A stretch of DNA of 64,000 nt from Dolichospermum sp. FACHB-1091. GTDB lineage: Bacteria > Cyanobacteriota > Cyanobacteriia > Cyanobacteriales > Nostocaceae. The notes beneath the pieces are model-generated. The model saw only the letters and a program-made list of their open reading frames with translations. It ran no database searches and had not been told where the DNA came from. Location: positions 62,001-126,000 of the forward strand of contig NZ_JACJSB010000007.1 in assembly GCF_014697585.1 (NCBI RefSeq). Reading direction: 5' to 3'. Position numbers and translations under genes: made by a program. Shown here in pieces: positions 16,363 to 25,098 of this stretch; positions within the stretch are counted from its first letter, which is position 1, and each line of letters opens with the position of its first letter.

Positions 16363-17424
16363 ATGATTTCTCTTTCTCCTGAACTTCAAGCTAGACTTTC
16401 GACACCTCTCAAAATTGGCTCATTTGCGGTTAAAAGCCGTGTTTTACAGTCTCCATTGTCGGGGGTGACTGATTTGGTCTTTCGTCGTTTAGTACGTCGT
16501 TATGCACCAGAATCTATGATGTATACGGAAATGGTCAATGCAACGGGTTTACACTATGTTAACCAATTACCAAAAATTATGGAGGTAGATCCTCAAGAAA
16601 GACCTATCAGTATTCAATTATTTGATTGTCGTCCCGATTTTCTAGCGGAAGCAGCAGTAAAAGCGGTTGCGGAAGGTGCAGATACTGTTGATATTAACAT
16701 GGGATGTCCAGTTAATAAAATTACTAAAAATGGTGGTGGTTCTTCTTTATTACGTCAACCGGAAATTGCGGAAGCAATTGTGCGGGAAGTTGTGAAAGCG
16801 GTAGATGTTCCTGTAACTGTGAAAACTCGTATTGGTTGGAATGATCATGAAATTACTATTTTAGATTTTGCTAAACGCATGGAAGACGCGGGAGCAAAAA
16901 TGATTACTGTTCATGGACGCACTCGCGCTCAAGGTTATAATGGTAACGCGCGGTGGGAATGGATAGCTAAAGTTAAAGAAATCCTGTCAATTCCTGTTAT
17001 TGGTAATGGGGATATTTTTTCTGTGGAGGCTGCGGTAAAATGTTTAGAACAAACTGGCGCAGATGGGGTAATGTGTTCTCGTGGAACTTTAGGTTATCCC
17101 TTTTTAGTTGGTGAGGTTGATCATTTCTTAAAAACAGGAGAATTATTACCACCACCTAACCCCATTCAACGTTTAGAATGTGCGCGAGAACATCTTTTTG
17201 CTTTATGGGAATACAAGGGAGACAGGGGAGTTCGTCAAGCGCGTAAACACATGACTTGGTATGCTAAAGGTTTTGCTGGTGCTGCTGATTTACGGGGTAA
17301 ATTAAGTTTAATGGAAACTGTACAACAAGGTTTAGATTTGATTGATAGAGCCAAAGAAAGATTAACTTATGGCTATGAAATTGAGGAAGAAATAGGGACT
17401 AATATAGAAGTAAACTTGAGCTAA
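16363..17424 (+). CDS. dus: tRNA-dihydrouridine synthase (DusB-like)
   Basis: An FMN-dependent reductase that converts uridine to dihydrouridine in the tRNA D-loop. I chose the ATG at 16363 (353 residues, MISLSPELQARLSTPLKIG) rather than the TTG 42 bp upstream. The TIM barrel shows SPLSGVTDLVFRRLVRRY near the N terminus and the catalytic motif NMGCPVNKI with the general acid Cys115. VTVKTRIGW follows, then MITVHGRTRAQGY and the phosphate-binding IGNGDI and GVMCSRGTLGYPFL. The C-terminal helical tRNA-binding domain contains ARKHMTWYAKGF. It appears intact and monocistronic. Confidence 0.92.
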   Translation: MISLSPELQARLSTPLKIGSFAVKSRVLQSPLSGVTDLVFRRLVRRYAPESMMYTEMVNATGLHYVNQLPKIMEVDPQERPISIQLFDCRPDFLAEAAVKAVAEGADTVDINMGCPVNKITKNGGGSSLLRQPEIAEAIVREVVKAVDVPVTVKTRIGWNDHEITILDFAKRMEDAGAKMITVHGRTRAQGYNGNARWEWIAKVKEILSIPVIGNGDIFSVEAAVKCLEQTGADGVMCSRGTLGYPFLVGEVDHFLKTGELLPPPNPIQRLECAREHLFALWEYKGDRGVRQARKHMTWYAKGFAGAADLRGKLSLMETVQQGLDLIDRAKERLTYGYEIEEEIGTNIEVNLS

Positions 17425-17523
17425 TTAAATCTTCTGGGTATGGATTTAGAAATTTTGAACCTTTCCGAGTTAGAGGTTGTTTGAAAAGTATTAAATGAAG
17501 CTAATAATATCTCCTAAGAGGAG

Positions 17524-17572
17524 GGGGTTTCAAAGCCTCTCCCAACCTCTCCCCGCGTTGGGAGAGGGGTTT
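17524..17572. repeat. Intergenic palindromic repeat (CTCTCCCAACC...GGGAGAGG)
   Basis: A GC-rich palindrome, CTCCCAACCTCTCCCCGCGTTGGGAGAGG, lies between the convergent dus and histidine kinase genes and could act as a transcription stop. Related GC-rich palindromes are seen near 20.2, 21.9, 25.55 and 60.4 kb. Confidence 0.6.
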
Positions 17573-17605
17573 ATTTATAGATTAAAAAATTTTAAAACAT
17601 CCTCT

Positions 17606-18541
17606 TTATTGCCACCAAAAAGAATTTGGTAAAGGCCAAGATAACTCACAAAGAGTACCTTGAGGATAAAGAGAAACTCTTCTAAATTTACCTTTAATTT
17701 GTTGTGCTAATTTTTTAAATTGTTTTGTTCCCCAACCTTCTCTTAATGAATAAGTTCCTAAACCATTATCCATAATGCTGAGGGTGTAACGTCCTTGAGA
17801 TACAGAATAACTAACTTGTAAGCAGGTGATTTCTGTGGCGTGTTTACCAACATTACACAAGGCTTCTTCTAAAAATCGGCAAAGTCCTCGCTTATTTTCA
17901 ATACTTAAATTGCTGTCATGGATAGGTTCAAAATTGTGAATTTTTACTTTTAGGCTTTTAAAACAGGGAAAATCTCGATCTAAGGTGTAGCTATAAACTT
18001 GATAGAGAATTTCATGTAAAGGGTTTCGCAAATCTATAACTAGATTATTTCCTAGATAAAGGCTGGTATCTTGGGTAAGAGTTTCTTGTTGCCAAAATTC
18101 ATACATTCCTCGTAATTCTTGATTTAATTCTTCAAGTTCTTTTTCTATTAAAGGTAGTAATTTATTAACTGGTATATCTTGTCCTTTGACTATTTTTAAA
18201 ACTTTAGCTAAACTTTGTAATGGTCCATTATGAATAGTTTGTATTTTCATTTCAATTAGATTTTGACGAACTTGAATTATGGATTTTACAGCTTTGTTGT
18301 AATGATATAAAGCTATGAGCATGATGCAATTTATAACTAGAATAAAAATTGCTGAAACTAGAGAGACTGAGGAATCCCAAATTAAAAAAAAATAGCTAAT
18401 CAGTTCTAAACTAAAAATAGTAATGATAATTCCTGCTAACTTTCCCCCATAAACAAAATAAAGTCCTTTTGGGAATTTTTTAAACATTTGGGTTTGCATA
18501 AGCTTATGTTCCAGCATTAATAACTTAATTATGGAAAACAC
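17606..18541 (-). CDS. Membrane sensor histidine kinase (HisKA_3-like)
   Basis: A 311-residue kinase. Two hydrophobic spans at about 32-54 and 60-79 have almost no extracytoplasmic loop, so it may sense within the membrane. The phospho-acceptor segment is QTIHNGPLQSL with His104, of the HisKA_3/NarX-DesK kind. The N box is FLEEALCNVGKHA, with the usual N-x2-KHA, and the G1 box is IMDNGLGT. A short G2-like segment GWGTKQFKKLAQQIKG follows, so the ATPase domain is compact but looks functional. It lies 27 bp downstream of a LuxR-type response regulator on the same strand, and both follow a peptide-export cluster. They probably form a two-component pair; its signal is unknown, possibly the exported peptides. 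Confidence 0.88.
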   Translation of the reverse strand: MFSIIKLLMLEHKLMQTQMFKKFPKGLYFVYGGKLAGIIITIFSLELISYFFLIWDSSVSLVSAIFILVINCIMLIALYHYNKAVKSIIQVRQNLIEMKIQTIHNGPLQSLAKVLKIVKGQDIPVNKLLPLIEKELEELNQELRGMYEFWQQETLTQDTSLYLGNNLVIDLRNPLHEILYQVYSYTLDRDFPCFKSLKVKIHNFEPIHDSNLSIENKRGLCRFLEEALCNVGKHATEITCLQVSYSVSQGRYTLSIMDNGLGTYSLREGWGTKQFKKLAQQIKGKFRRVSLYPQGTLCELSWPLPNSFWWQ

Positions 18542-18568
18542 CTGATTAATTTTACTAACTTTTGTTAG

Positions 18569-19264
18569 TTAATCAATTAATCCTTCCGCTCTGGCTTTAA
18601 TTTCTGTTTGAATACGGATGTTTTTACCCTCTTCCGGGTAAATATTTAGAGCGTCTTGCAACTTACTCCAATAATGACGTACCATACGTTCAGATATACA
18701 CATATTTTTAGCAATTACTTTATCTTGTAATCCTTCTTCAAAGGCTAGATTTAGCACTTTCAACCATTCTGGTTTTATCTCTAACCCTGAGTGTATTCCT
18801 TTAATATCTTTTGTGTGAGTTAATCCCTGTAATGCCCAATCAACTCTAGTTAACATTTCTGGAGTAGAAAGACTTTTATCAGCGACAGTAAAGCCTCCTT
18901 TATGATTATCAATACAAGGACGAATACGAACTAATGTTTTCACGTGGACGCTTTGAACAACAATATTCAGATGTGAATAATTTTCCATCAAAACTTTAAG
19001 AAGTTCAATACCTATATCAACCCGTGCTGTCATTTCTAGTTTTTTTGGTATGGAAAGATCCATAACTACCAGGTCAGGTTGACAGATAATAATTTCCTCC
19101 AAGGCATGACTAGCATTTGTAGCAATATTAAGTTCAGCACTAGGATAATTTTTTCTTAGTATTTCAACCGTTCCATTTAAAACTGATTCATGATCATCAA
19201 TGACCATGAATTTTAAAATTGATTTTCCCGATAAAACTTGTTGCATATCTAATAATTGTCCCAA
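18569..19264 (-). CDS. Response regulator with LuxR-type DNA-binding domain
   Basis: A 231-residue regulator; an alternative ATG lies six codons inside the frame. The receiver domain has the acidic pair Asp23-Asp24 (VIDDHES), phospho-acceptor Asp69 (LVVMDLSIP) and a late KGGFTVADKS segment that stands in for the lysine region. The C-terminal helix-turn-helix reads LNLAFEEGLQDKVIAKNM and then SERMVRHYWSKLQDALN, consistent with a LuxR/NarL output domain, though the usual GLTNKEIA is replaced by GLQDKVIA. It precedes the histidine kinase by 27 bp and is likely its partner. Confidence 0.88.
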   Translation of the reverse strand: MGQLLDMQQVLSGKSILKFMVIDDHESVLNGTVEILRKNYPSAELNIATNASHALEEIIICQPDLVVMDLSIPKKLEMTARVDIGIELLKVLMENYSHLNIVVQSVHVKTLVRIRPCIDNHKGGFTVADKSLSTPEMLTRVDWALQGLTHTKDIKGIHSGLEIKPEWLKVLNLAFEEGLQDKVIAKNMCISERMVRHYWSKLQDALNIYPEEGKNIRIQTEIKARAEGLID

Positions 19265-19518
19265 TGGTTATACACCGGATAAATTTTGATTGCTATATAG
19301 GACTATTAATTAGTTTTTACCAGATTATATTAGTTATAACCTATGCCCTATGAGGGTTGACAACCCTCACCCAATTGAATTTATTATAAAGTACTGAGAT
19401 TATGAAGTTAATGTATAACGATAATAAATATTTTGATTGAACAATAATTTAGGATTAATCAAAATAATTTTAGATATAATACCTGATAGTGTAGGAGATA
19501 TTAAGTAATAGAAAATGC
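19265..19518. other. Intergenic region with small hairpin
   Basis: About 250 AT-rich bases without a gene. A perfect hairpin, GAGGGTTGACAACCCTC, occurs at about 19354-19370. It lies between the degenerate kinase-like gene (ending at 19519) and the response regulator (starting at 19264), so it may end the upstream transcript or mark a separate promoter. Confidence 0.4.
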
Positions 19519-20178
19519 TTACCAATAAAAGTGCCATCTTGACATAAGATGCTTATGAAAAAATGAGCATTTACCTGATATTAATAACTTAAAGATATCG
19601 TAAAGATATTCTAATTCTGGTAAATGGGAATAAAAAATCAAAGTGGACATATCAGGATAGGAAATTTTTACAGCCAATAGTGCTATACTTCCTATTTCCT
19701 TGAGAGTTACATGAATATAAATGGGGAGTAAAATTCCTGTTTCTGGTAAGGTTATTCTGAGTAATTCTTCTAAAACCCTTAAAATTATCCAACTACGTTC
19801 AGGTTCTTCAATTCTCCAGTAAACTGGCATATTAATCTGAAAATTTAGATGAGGATGGGAATCAATCCAACGTTCTAATAAACACTCAATAGATAAAGGT
19901 AAGCTATCTTGAATAGATATCGGACATAAGCGATCGCTCAATTGTACTAAAGAATGATGAAAGTTATCAATTTTTTGGATATATGCCTGAATTGCTGTTT
20001 CTGGTAAACTCAGATTATCTCTAGATAATAAATCTAGATTGCGCCGAATTGTAAAAGATTCTTGCAATAAATCATCACGAATTTCTTCGGATTCTAGAAA
20101 TAATTTCCAGAATTCTCTATAAAACCACCACTGTAATGCTTGCTGAATTCTTTGCTCAGATGTCATAAACGGTATCAT
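19519..20178 (-). CDS. Degenerate histidine-kinase-like protein, no phospho-acceptor histidine
   Basis: A 219-residue soluble protein. The segment EEIRDDLLQESFTIRRNLDLL (about 31-51) aligns with the DHp helix of HisKA_3 kinases, where IRDGLLQ-type sequences follow the phospho-histidine, but no histidine occupies the acceptor place. The second half, SWIILRVLEELLRITLP, corresponds to an N-box helix without the Asn. No glycine-rich ATP boxes follow, only IALLAVKISYPDMSTL. I therefore read it as a pseudokinase that may dimerise with a true kinase; this is inference. It sits between the HlyD gene and the response regulator, on the same strand. Family similarity is from pattern only. Confidence 0.55.
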   Translation of the reverse strand: MIPFMTSEQRIQQALQWWFYREFWKLFLESEEIRDDLLQESFTIRRNLDLLSRDNLSLPETAIQAYIQKIDNFHHSLVQLSDRLCPISIQDSLPLSIECLLERWIDSHPHLNFQINMPVYWRIEEPERSWIILRVLEELLRITLPETGILLPIYIHVTLKEIGSIALLAVKISYPDMSTLIFYSHLPELEYLYDIFKLLISGKCSFFHKHLMSRWHFYW

Positions 20179-20373
20179 GGTTATGACTTAGTTAAATTAG
20201 TACCCCCCTTCTTAGTCCCCCGGATGCTTGGGGAGGAAATTGTTCCCTCCCCTTGTCAAGGGAGGGTTAGGGTGGGGTATTTGTAGTACCTCATAAACTT
20301 GAAATTTGCTTTATGTTTTTTATAAAACTTGTAGAGAGTTTTGATCGAATCTCTCTACTTTTATGTCAGCTAA
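20179..20373. repeat. Intergenic palindromic repeat region
   Basis: About 195 bp between the kinase-like gene and hlyD. It contains the CCTCCCCTTGTCAAGGGAGGG palindrome (about 20248-20268), one of the GC-rich intergenic repeats common in this window. No gene is seen. Confidence 0.45.
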
Positions 20374-21774
20374 TTATAAGTCAGCAATTAATCTAGCTTT
20401 TCTCAGCATAAATTTTAATGCTGTTTCTTCTCTAGAAATAATTTCCGCTGTAGCCTTCATTCCTGCTTGAAGTAAACACTGATGATCATTATTTCCAAAT
20501 GAAAGCTTTTCGGGTTGAATTGTAGCTTCAAAGTAGCTAATCTCAGAAGAAGTTGTAGTAGTTGTATCTTTATTTTGAGGTGTAATTACATCTGGAGCAA
20601 TAGTTTTCACAATCCCCTTTGCAGTTCCATAATCAGGATAGGGACAAGCATCAACACGAATTTGAACTTTTTGACCCACCGCAATTTTATTAATTTCCGC
20701 CGTGGAAATCATGGCTTTAATTATTAAAGAAGGACTATCAGGGACAACTTCAGCAATAGATTCACCAGTTCGGACAACTTGACCAGAATTTCTTAAATTA
20801 AGTTTAAAAATAACGCCGTTACTTGTAGCAACAATAATGCTATTTTTTCGCTGATTTTCAAGTTGTTGAAGTTCTTTTTGTGATTGTTTAATTTGGGTTT
20901 GTATTTCCACTAATCGCTGAATTAAGCCAACCCTTTCTTTATTTAAAGCAGCTATATTAGCTTCACCTTTAGCAGTTTCTTGAGCAATCCGTTCTTGTGC
21001 CATATTCACCATTGCTGTAGTTGGATTAATTGCAGCTTTATTTGATTTCACTTTTATTTTAGCAATATCAACAGCTTTTTTTGCAGCTTGTAGTGTTAAG
21101 TTTGTCTGTTGAACAACTAGCTGTTTTTGTTCAAATTCTCTGTTACCAATTGCGCCAATTTGTGCTAATTGTTCATAGCGGTCACGATCTACTTTGGCAA
21201 ATTCTAAATCAGCTTCAGCTTTTTGTAAATCTACTAATTCTTTTTGGATATTTACCTGGGCTGTCATTAATTCACTTTCAGTATTAATTTTTCGCTCCTC
21301 ATATTCCCTTTGACTTCTTAATAAATCTTCTTTAGCAGAAGTAACAACCCTTTGTATCACTCTTTTTTCAGCCATGATTTGATTATTTAAATTCCGGTTT
21401 TGAGCATAAATTTGTAATATCTGTAATTTACCTTGTTTGATATTTTCTTCTAATTGACTTTTTTTAATTAGCAATTGTTCAGTATCTAAAATGGCTATTA
21501 CTTCTCCTTGTTTAACAATTTGATTTTCTTTAACTTCGATACTTTTAATAGTCCCTTCTACCTTTGATTGGACGACACGAGTTTCACCTACGGGACGAAT
21601 AATAGCAGCCGCTTTTACAGTGACATTATATTTCACCCATGAAGACAAAGAAATACTAGTAATAACAGTCCCAATTAGAAATACACCTGTTAATGATGTC
21701 CAAATACTTATGGGAGGAAGTGAATTATCATTTTCAATTACAGAATTAAATCCTTGATTATTAGTGTAAAGCAT
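20374..21774 (-). CDS. HlyD family membrane fusion protein of peptide exporter
   Basis: A 466-residue periplasmic adaptor. One N-terminal membrane anchor spans about residues 26-46 (WTSLTGVFLIGTVITSISLS). The first lipoyl half-motif reads VEGTIKSIEVKENQIVKQGE, and a long coiled coil at about 105-300 is rich in Glu, Gln and Lys. The second lipoyl half, SNGVIFKLNLRNSGQVVRTGE, and a beta-barrel domain follow. The family links an inner-membrane ABC exporter to an outer-membrane channel such as TolC. No outer-membrane partner is encoded nearby. It is downstream of the C39-peptidase transporter on the same strand, separated by about 270 bp of repeats, and almost certainly works with it. Confidence 0.9.
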   Translation of the reverse strand: MLYTNNQGFNSVIENDNSLPPISIWTSLTGVFLIGTVITSISLSSWVKYNVTVKAAAIIRPVGETRVVQSKVEGTIKSIEVKENQIVKQGEVIAILDTEQLLIKKSQLEENIKQGKLQILQIYAQNRNLNNQIMAEKRVIQRVVTSAKEDLLRSQREYEERKINTESELMTAQVNIQKELVDLQKAEADLEFAKVDRDRYEQLAQIGAIGNREFEQKQLVVQQTNLTLQAAKKAVDIAKIKVKSNKAAINPTTAMVNMAQERIAQETAKGEANIAALNKERVGLIQRLVEIQTQIKQSQKELQQLENQRKNSIIVATSNGVIFKLNLRNSGQVVRTGESIAEVVPDSPSLIIKAMISTAEINKIAVGQKVQIRVDACPYPDYGTAKGIVKTIAPDVITPQNKDTTTTTSSEISYFEATIQPEKLSFGNNDHQCLLQAGMKATAEIISREETALKFMLRKARLIADL

Positions 21775-22042
21775 AGTTATCTAAATAATGATATATAGGA
21801 TTTCTGTCGGAAATACCAGATGGTTTTACCCCTCCCTAACCCTCGAGGGGACTGGATTCCTGTTTCCCCCTTTGCAAGAGGGGGGGTAATCAACCTGTAC
21901 ACACAGGTCAGAAGTACCACAAAATCCGGCTTTTACCCCTCCCTAACCCTCCCCTTACCAAGGGGAGGGGACTGGATTCCTGTTTCCCCCCTTTGCAAGA
22001 GGGGGGTAATCTCCTTTGCAAGGGGGATAAATACAAGGGGAA
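21775..22042. repeat. Repeat-filled gap between exporter genes
   Basis: Two imperfect copies, about 120 bp apart, of a block containing TACCCCTCCCTAACCCTC and GGGGACTGGATTCCTG, followed by TTTGCAAGAGGGGGG, lie at about 21826-21890 and 21934-22009. The second carries an added CCCCTTACCAAGGGGAGGGG hairpin. No gene is likely. The element separates hlyD from the transporter gene and could attenuate read-through. Confidence 0.7.
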
Positions 22043-24193
22043 TTAAGGAATTAGAAAATCTAAATGATCTCCGGGTTTAGTGCGTAAATCCTCTAAAGAA
22101 CCTTCTAATTTCAACCTACCTTGATCTATCAAAACAATCCAGTCAGCCCGATTAATTACTTTAGGTCTGTGAGTAATTAAAATTGTTGTTTTCCCTCGAC
22201 GATGTTTAAATAATTGGTCTAAAACTTGGGCTTCACTAACTGGATCAAGTCCCCCAGTAGATTCATCTAAAATCAAAATTGGTGGGTCTGTAACAATGGC
22301 TCTAGCTATGGCTAATCTTTGTCTTTGTCCACCGGAAATATTAGCACCAAATTCTCCTAAAATAGTTTGATATGTTTCAGGTAACTTACTTATAAACTCA
22401 TCAGCACCAGAAATTTGACAAGCTCTAACAATCTGCTCAAATGTCACATAGGGCGCTCCTAATCGGAAATTTTCAATAATAGAACGATTCCAAAAATGGG
22501 CATCTTGGGGAACAAGTACAACCTGTTGACGGAGAGATTCTAAAGAAAGGTCTTGGAGATTATAAAGCCCAATTCGGATATTACCAGATTGAAGTTTATA
22601 TAAACCAGAAATTAATTTAGATAATGTACTTTTACCACATCCTGATTTACCAATTAAAGCAGTATTTTTACCTCCAGGAATTGTTAAAGAAAAATCATCT
22701 AATAAGTCAATACGACCAGGATAATGAAAGGTTAAATTCGTACAAATAATATCAGCATCTCCAGAAATTGTAGCAAAAGGCTTTTTACCATCATCTTCCT
22801 CTTCTGGAGTAGCATCAATAACTTCTGTTAACCTTCGGGTTGCAGTTTTAGCACGGGTAAATTCATCAACAAAATTAATAACTGTACTAATTAAAGAGAT
22901 AAAGTTACCAGTCATTGAATTGAAAGCTAGTAATTGACCAATACTAAGATTTTCAGCCGGATTAATTACTAAATAGCCACCAAACCACAGTAAGGTTACA
23001 CTACCAATACCAGAGACAAAGCCAGAAAAGGTATTATTAATAATACCGATTTGCATGGTCTGAAATGTGAGCCTAGCTAGACGATTAAAGCGATTTTGTA
23101 ATTCATCCCAAAATTGTCTTCCTGATGTGGTTGTTTTGAGAGTTAATGCACCTTTAAAGGTTTCCACTAAAACCCCTTGGGTTTCGGCTTCTGTGACAAA
23201 AAGCTCATTAGTTTTTTGTTGTAATGTAGGCTGGAAAATAAAAGTAGATATGGTCATAACTACAGCAATGACTAAAGCCGCTGAGGTAAGTTTCCAGCTA
23301 TAGAAAAACATGAAACCCAAGGAAATTATCGCAATAAAAAATTGACTGGGTAAACCAACAATAACTTGAGCAATTAATTGGTTAATTTGGTCAATATCTT
23401 GTAAACGACTAACAACTTCACCACTGCGACGGGTTTCATAATAAGTTAATGGTAAACGCAAAATCTGCCGCCCAAATTCCAGAACTAATCCTAATTGCAT
23501 TCTTTGAGCAAAATGGGCAATTAAGTTAGATTGGACAAATGAGAGGCTATGAGAAATAATATTCATAACTACTACAGAAATTACTACTGTAGTTAATAAT
23601 TTTGTGTCACCTCTAACTAATACATCATCAGTAAGAATTTGCAATAAGAAAGGGGAAGCTAAGGACAATAAACCCAATACTAAATTGAGAGGTAAAGCTT
23701 GAAATAAAATGCCGCGATAAATCCAAACTCGTGTGAAGAAACGCCAAAAACCACCTTCTTTATCTTGCTTTTGAGTAAAAAATCGGATGGGATCTGGTTC
23801 TACTAATAATAATAACCAATCTGTCCAAGCTTCTTTGATATCTTCTTTAGAAAGATAACGCATTCCCACTGCAGGATCTGCAATTAGAAATTTTTTACCT
23901 TTTTTACCATATAAAACAACCCAATGATTACCTTGCCAATGAATAATTGCTGGTAAGGGTGCTTCTTTAATTTTATCTAATATTTCTGGGGAACTTTTGA
24001 CTGGACTGGCTTTAAAACCGAGGATTTCTGCTCCTCGTTTTAAACCTAATAAAGTAGTACCAAATTGTCCTGTTCCTACGGCTTCCCGCACACGGTTAAG
24101 GGTAAAAGTTTGACCGTAATATTTAGCAATTGCAGCCAAGCAAGCCGCACCACAGTCTTCTTCACTGTGCTGTTTAACAAATTCGAGTTTCAT
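22043..24193 (-). CDS. Peptidase-containing ABC exporter (C39 bacteriocin type)
   Basis: About 716 residues from the ATG at 24193; a GTG 15 bp upstream is also open. The N-terminal C39 peptidase has the catalytic Cys14 in SEEDCGAACLAA, the His in WQGNHWVVLYG and the Asp in IADPAVG. It would cleave leaders after double glycine during export. Six membrane spans occupy about residues 165-440. The nucleotide-binding domain has Walker A GKSGCGKST, the signature ISGGQRQRLAIARA and Walker B PPILILDEST. All catalytic elements are intact. Two double-glycine leader peptide genes lie immediately upstream on the same strand, and HlyD lies downstream, making a complete inner-membrane export unit. Confidence 0.94.
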   Translation of the reverse strand: MKLEFVKQHSEEDCGAACLAAIAKYYGQTFTLNRVREAVGTGQFGTTLLGLKRGAEILGFKASPVKSSPEILDKIKEAPLPAIIHWQGNHWVVLYGKKGKKFLIADPAVGMRYLSKEDIKEAWTDWLLLLVEPDPIRFFTQKQDKEGGFWRFFTRVWIYRGILFQALPLNLVLGLLSLASPFLLQILTDDVLVRGDTKLLTTVVISVVVMNIISHSLSFVQSNLIAHFAQRMQLGLVLEFGRQILRLPLTYYETRRSGEVVSRLQDIDQINQLIAQVIVGLPSQFFIAIISLGFMFFYSWKLTSAALVIAVVMTISTFIFQPTLQQKTNELFVTEAETQGVLVETFKGALTLKTTTSGRQFWDELQNRFNRLARLTFQTMQIGIINNTFSGFVSGIGSVTLLWFGGYLVINPAENLSIGQLLAFNSMTGNFISLISTVINFVDEFTRAKTATRRLTEVIDATPEEEDDGKKPFATISGDADIICTNLTFHYPGRIDLLDDFSLTIPGGKNTALIGKSGCGKSTLSKLISGLYKLQSGNIRIGLYNLQDLSLESLRQQVVLVPQDAHFWNRSIIENFRLGAPYVTFEQIVRACQISGADEFISKLPETYQTILGEFGANISGGQRQRLAIARAIVTDPPILILDESTGGLDPVSEAQVLDQLFKHRRGKTTILITHRPKVINRADWIVLIDQGRLKLEGSLEDLRTKPGDHLDFLIP

Positions 24194-24342
24194 AAGCAAG
24201 TAAAACACCCTAGATAGTTACAAATAAAAGTTGGATTGTTGTTAGTTTTTTGTTTATTTTCAGCGGAAATTATTACTGTTCACTCAAAAATACTGTAACC
24301 ATGAGTTCTTGAGTAATCATCTATATAATCTAATTTATTTGA

Positions 24343-24618
24343 CTACAATAGTCTAGATAACAATTTTAATATGCTATCTATATCTAAATTTCTGTTTCGT
24401 CTTCTACGTCCTTTTCTGGAGATGATAAGTTCTCTAAATGTATATGTATTCTCTATATTGATACTGATATCTGAAAAAGATATTTGAGTTTTAGCTGACG
24501 ATGATATCTCTGTCAGTTTTAAGAAAAAATCTGAACGTCCACCGGATATATTTTCTTGTTCTTGTTCCGATAATTGTGTAAACAATTTACTTTCGTTGCT
24601 TTTAATGTGGTTTTGCAT
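24343..24618 (-). CDS. Double-glycine leader peptide, basic core (candidate exported peptide 2)
   Basis: I set the start at the ATG at 24618, behind an AGGATGA ribosome-binding site, instead of the GTG 24 bp earlier; this gives 91 residues. The leader, 27 residues, has the hallmark pattern LFTQLSEQEQENISGG, with hydrophobic residues spaced before Gly-Gly, as cleaved by C39 peptidases. The predicted core starts RSDFFLKL, has 64 residues and no cysteine, and contains the very basic stretch RKGRRRRNRN followed by a short amphipathic end ILKLLSRLL. It lies about 150 bp upstream of the exporter. It could be a bacteriocin or a signal; the core resembles nothing I know. Confidence 0.8.
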   Translation of the reverse strand: MQNHIKSNESKLFTQLSEQEQENISGGRSDFFLKLTEISSSAKTQISFSDISINIENTYTFRELIISRKGRRRRNRNLDIDSILKLLSRLL

Positions 24619-24788
24619 ATTATCATCCTGGTTTTTTATCACTAATTTATGAATTTATTAATCCTGTTGTTCAAGATATGTCTACTATAAAATCAATAGT
24701 TAAAAACCTAAATACTTGGTGAAATTTTATTTCACTGTTTATCCGTTATAACCATAGATTTATAACTCAGTTATGAATTGATTGTGCT

Positions 24789-24817
24789 GATAGGACGAGT
24801 AGATTACTCGTCCTATC
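24789..24817. terminator. Perfect 13-bp hairpin between the two peptide genes
   Basis: GATAGGACGAGTA and TACTCGTCCTATC form a perfect 13 bp stem around a GAT loop. On the minus strand it follows the first peptide gene by 57 bp and lies about 170 bp before the second. No clear U-run follows, so it may act as a processing or stability element, or as a partial terminator that makes the first peptide more abundant than the exporter. Confidence 0.5.
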
Positions 24818-24873
24818 AAGTTTGAAGCAAAAACTGATAAAATTTAAGCTTCAAAGAAAATCACTCATCTAGA

Positions 24874-25098
24874 CTAAGAAAGAACGTTAGCAGGTGCTAA
24901 AATGCTAGTATTAGCATAATCTTTAACTAAATTGAGATAGTCTATCTCTGTACTTGAATGACCACCACCAGTCTTTTGCTTGAACCCAAAAGTTACCTTT
25001 CTAAAACTACGGTTAACTACGTCCAATTTTATGTTGCGACGACCACCAGCTACGATTTCTTGTTGTTCAGCGGATACTACAGTAAATAAGTTAGACAT
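24874..25098 (-). CDS. Double-glycine leader peptide (candidate exported peptide 1)
   Basis: A 74-residue protein with a strong AAGGAG ribosome-binding site upstream of the ATG at 25098. The 19-residue leader MSNLFTVVSAEQQEIVAGG fits the cyanobacterial bacteriocin-type leader: Leu-Phe, a short polar stretch, Glu and Gly-Gly. The 55-residue core begins RRNIKLDVVNRSFRKV and includes a KTGGGHSS segment, and it has no cysteine, which argues against a lanthipeptide or disulfide-bridged type. Like the second peptide, the core starts with Arg directly after Gly-Gly. It is the first gene of the export cluster. Whether it kills or signals cannot be told. Confidence 0.82.
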   Translation of the reverse strand: MSNLFTVVSAEQQEIVAGGRRNIKLDVVNRSFRKVTFGFKQKTGGGHSSTEIDYLNLVKDYANTSILAPANVLS

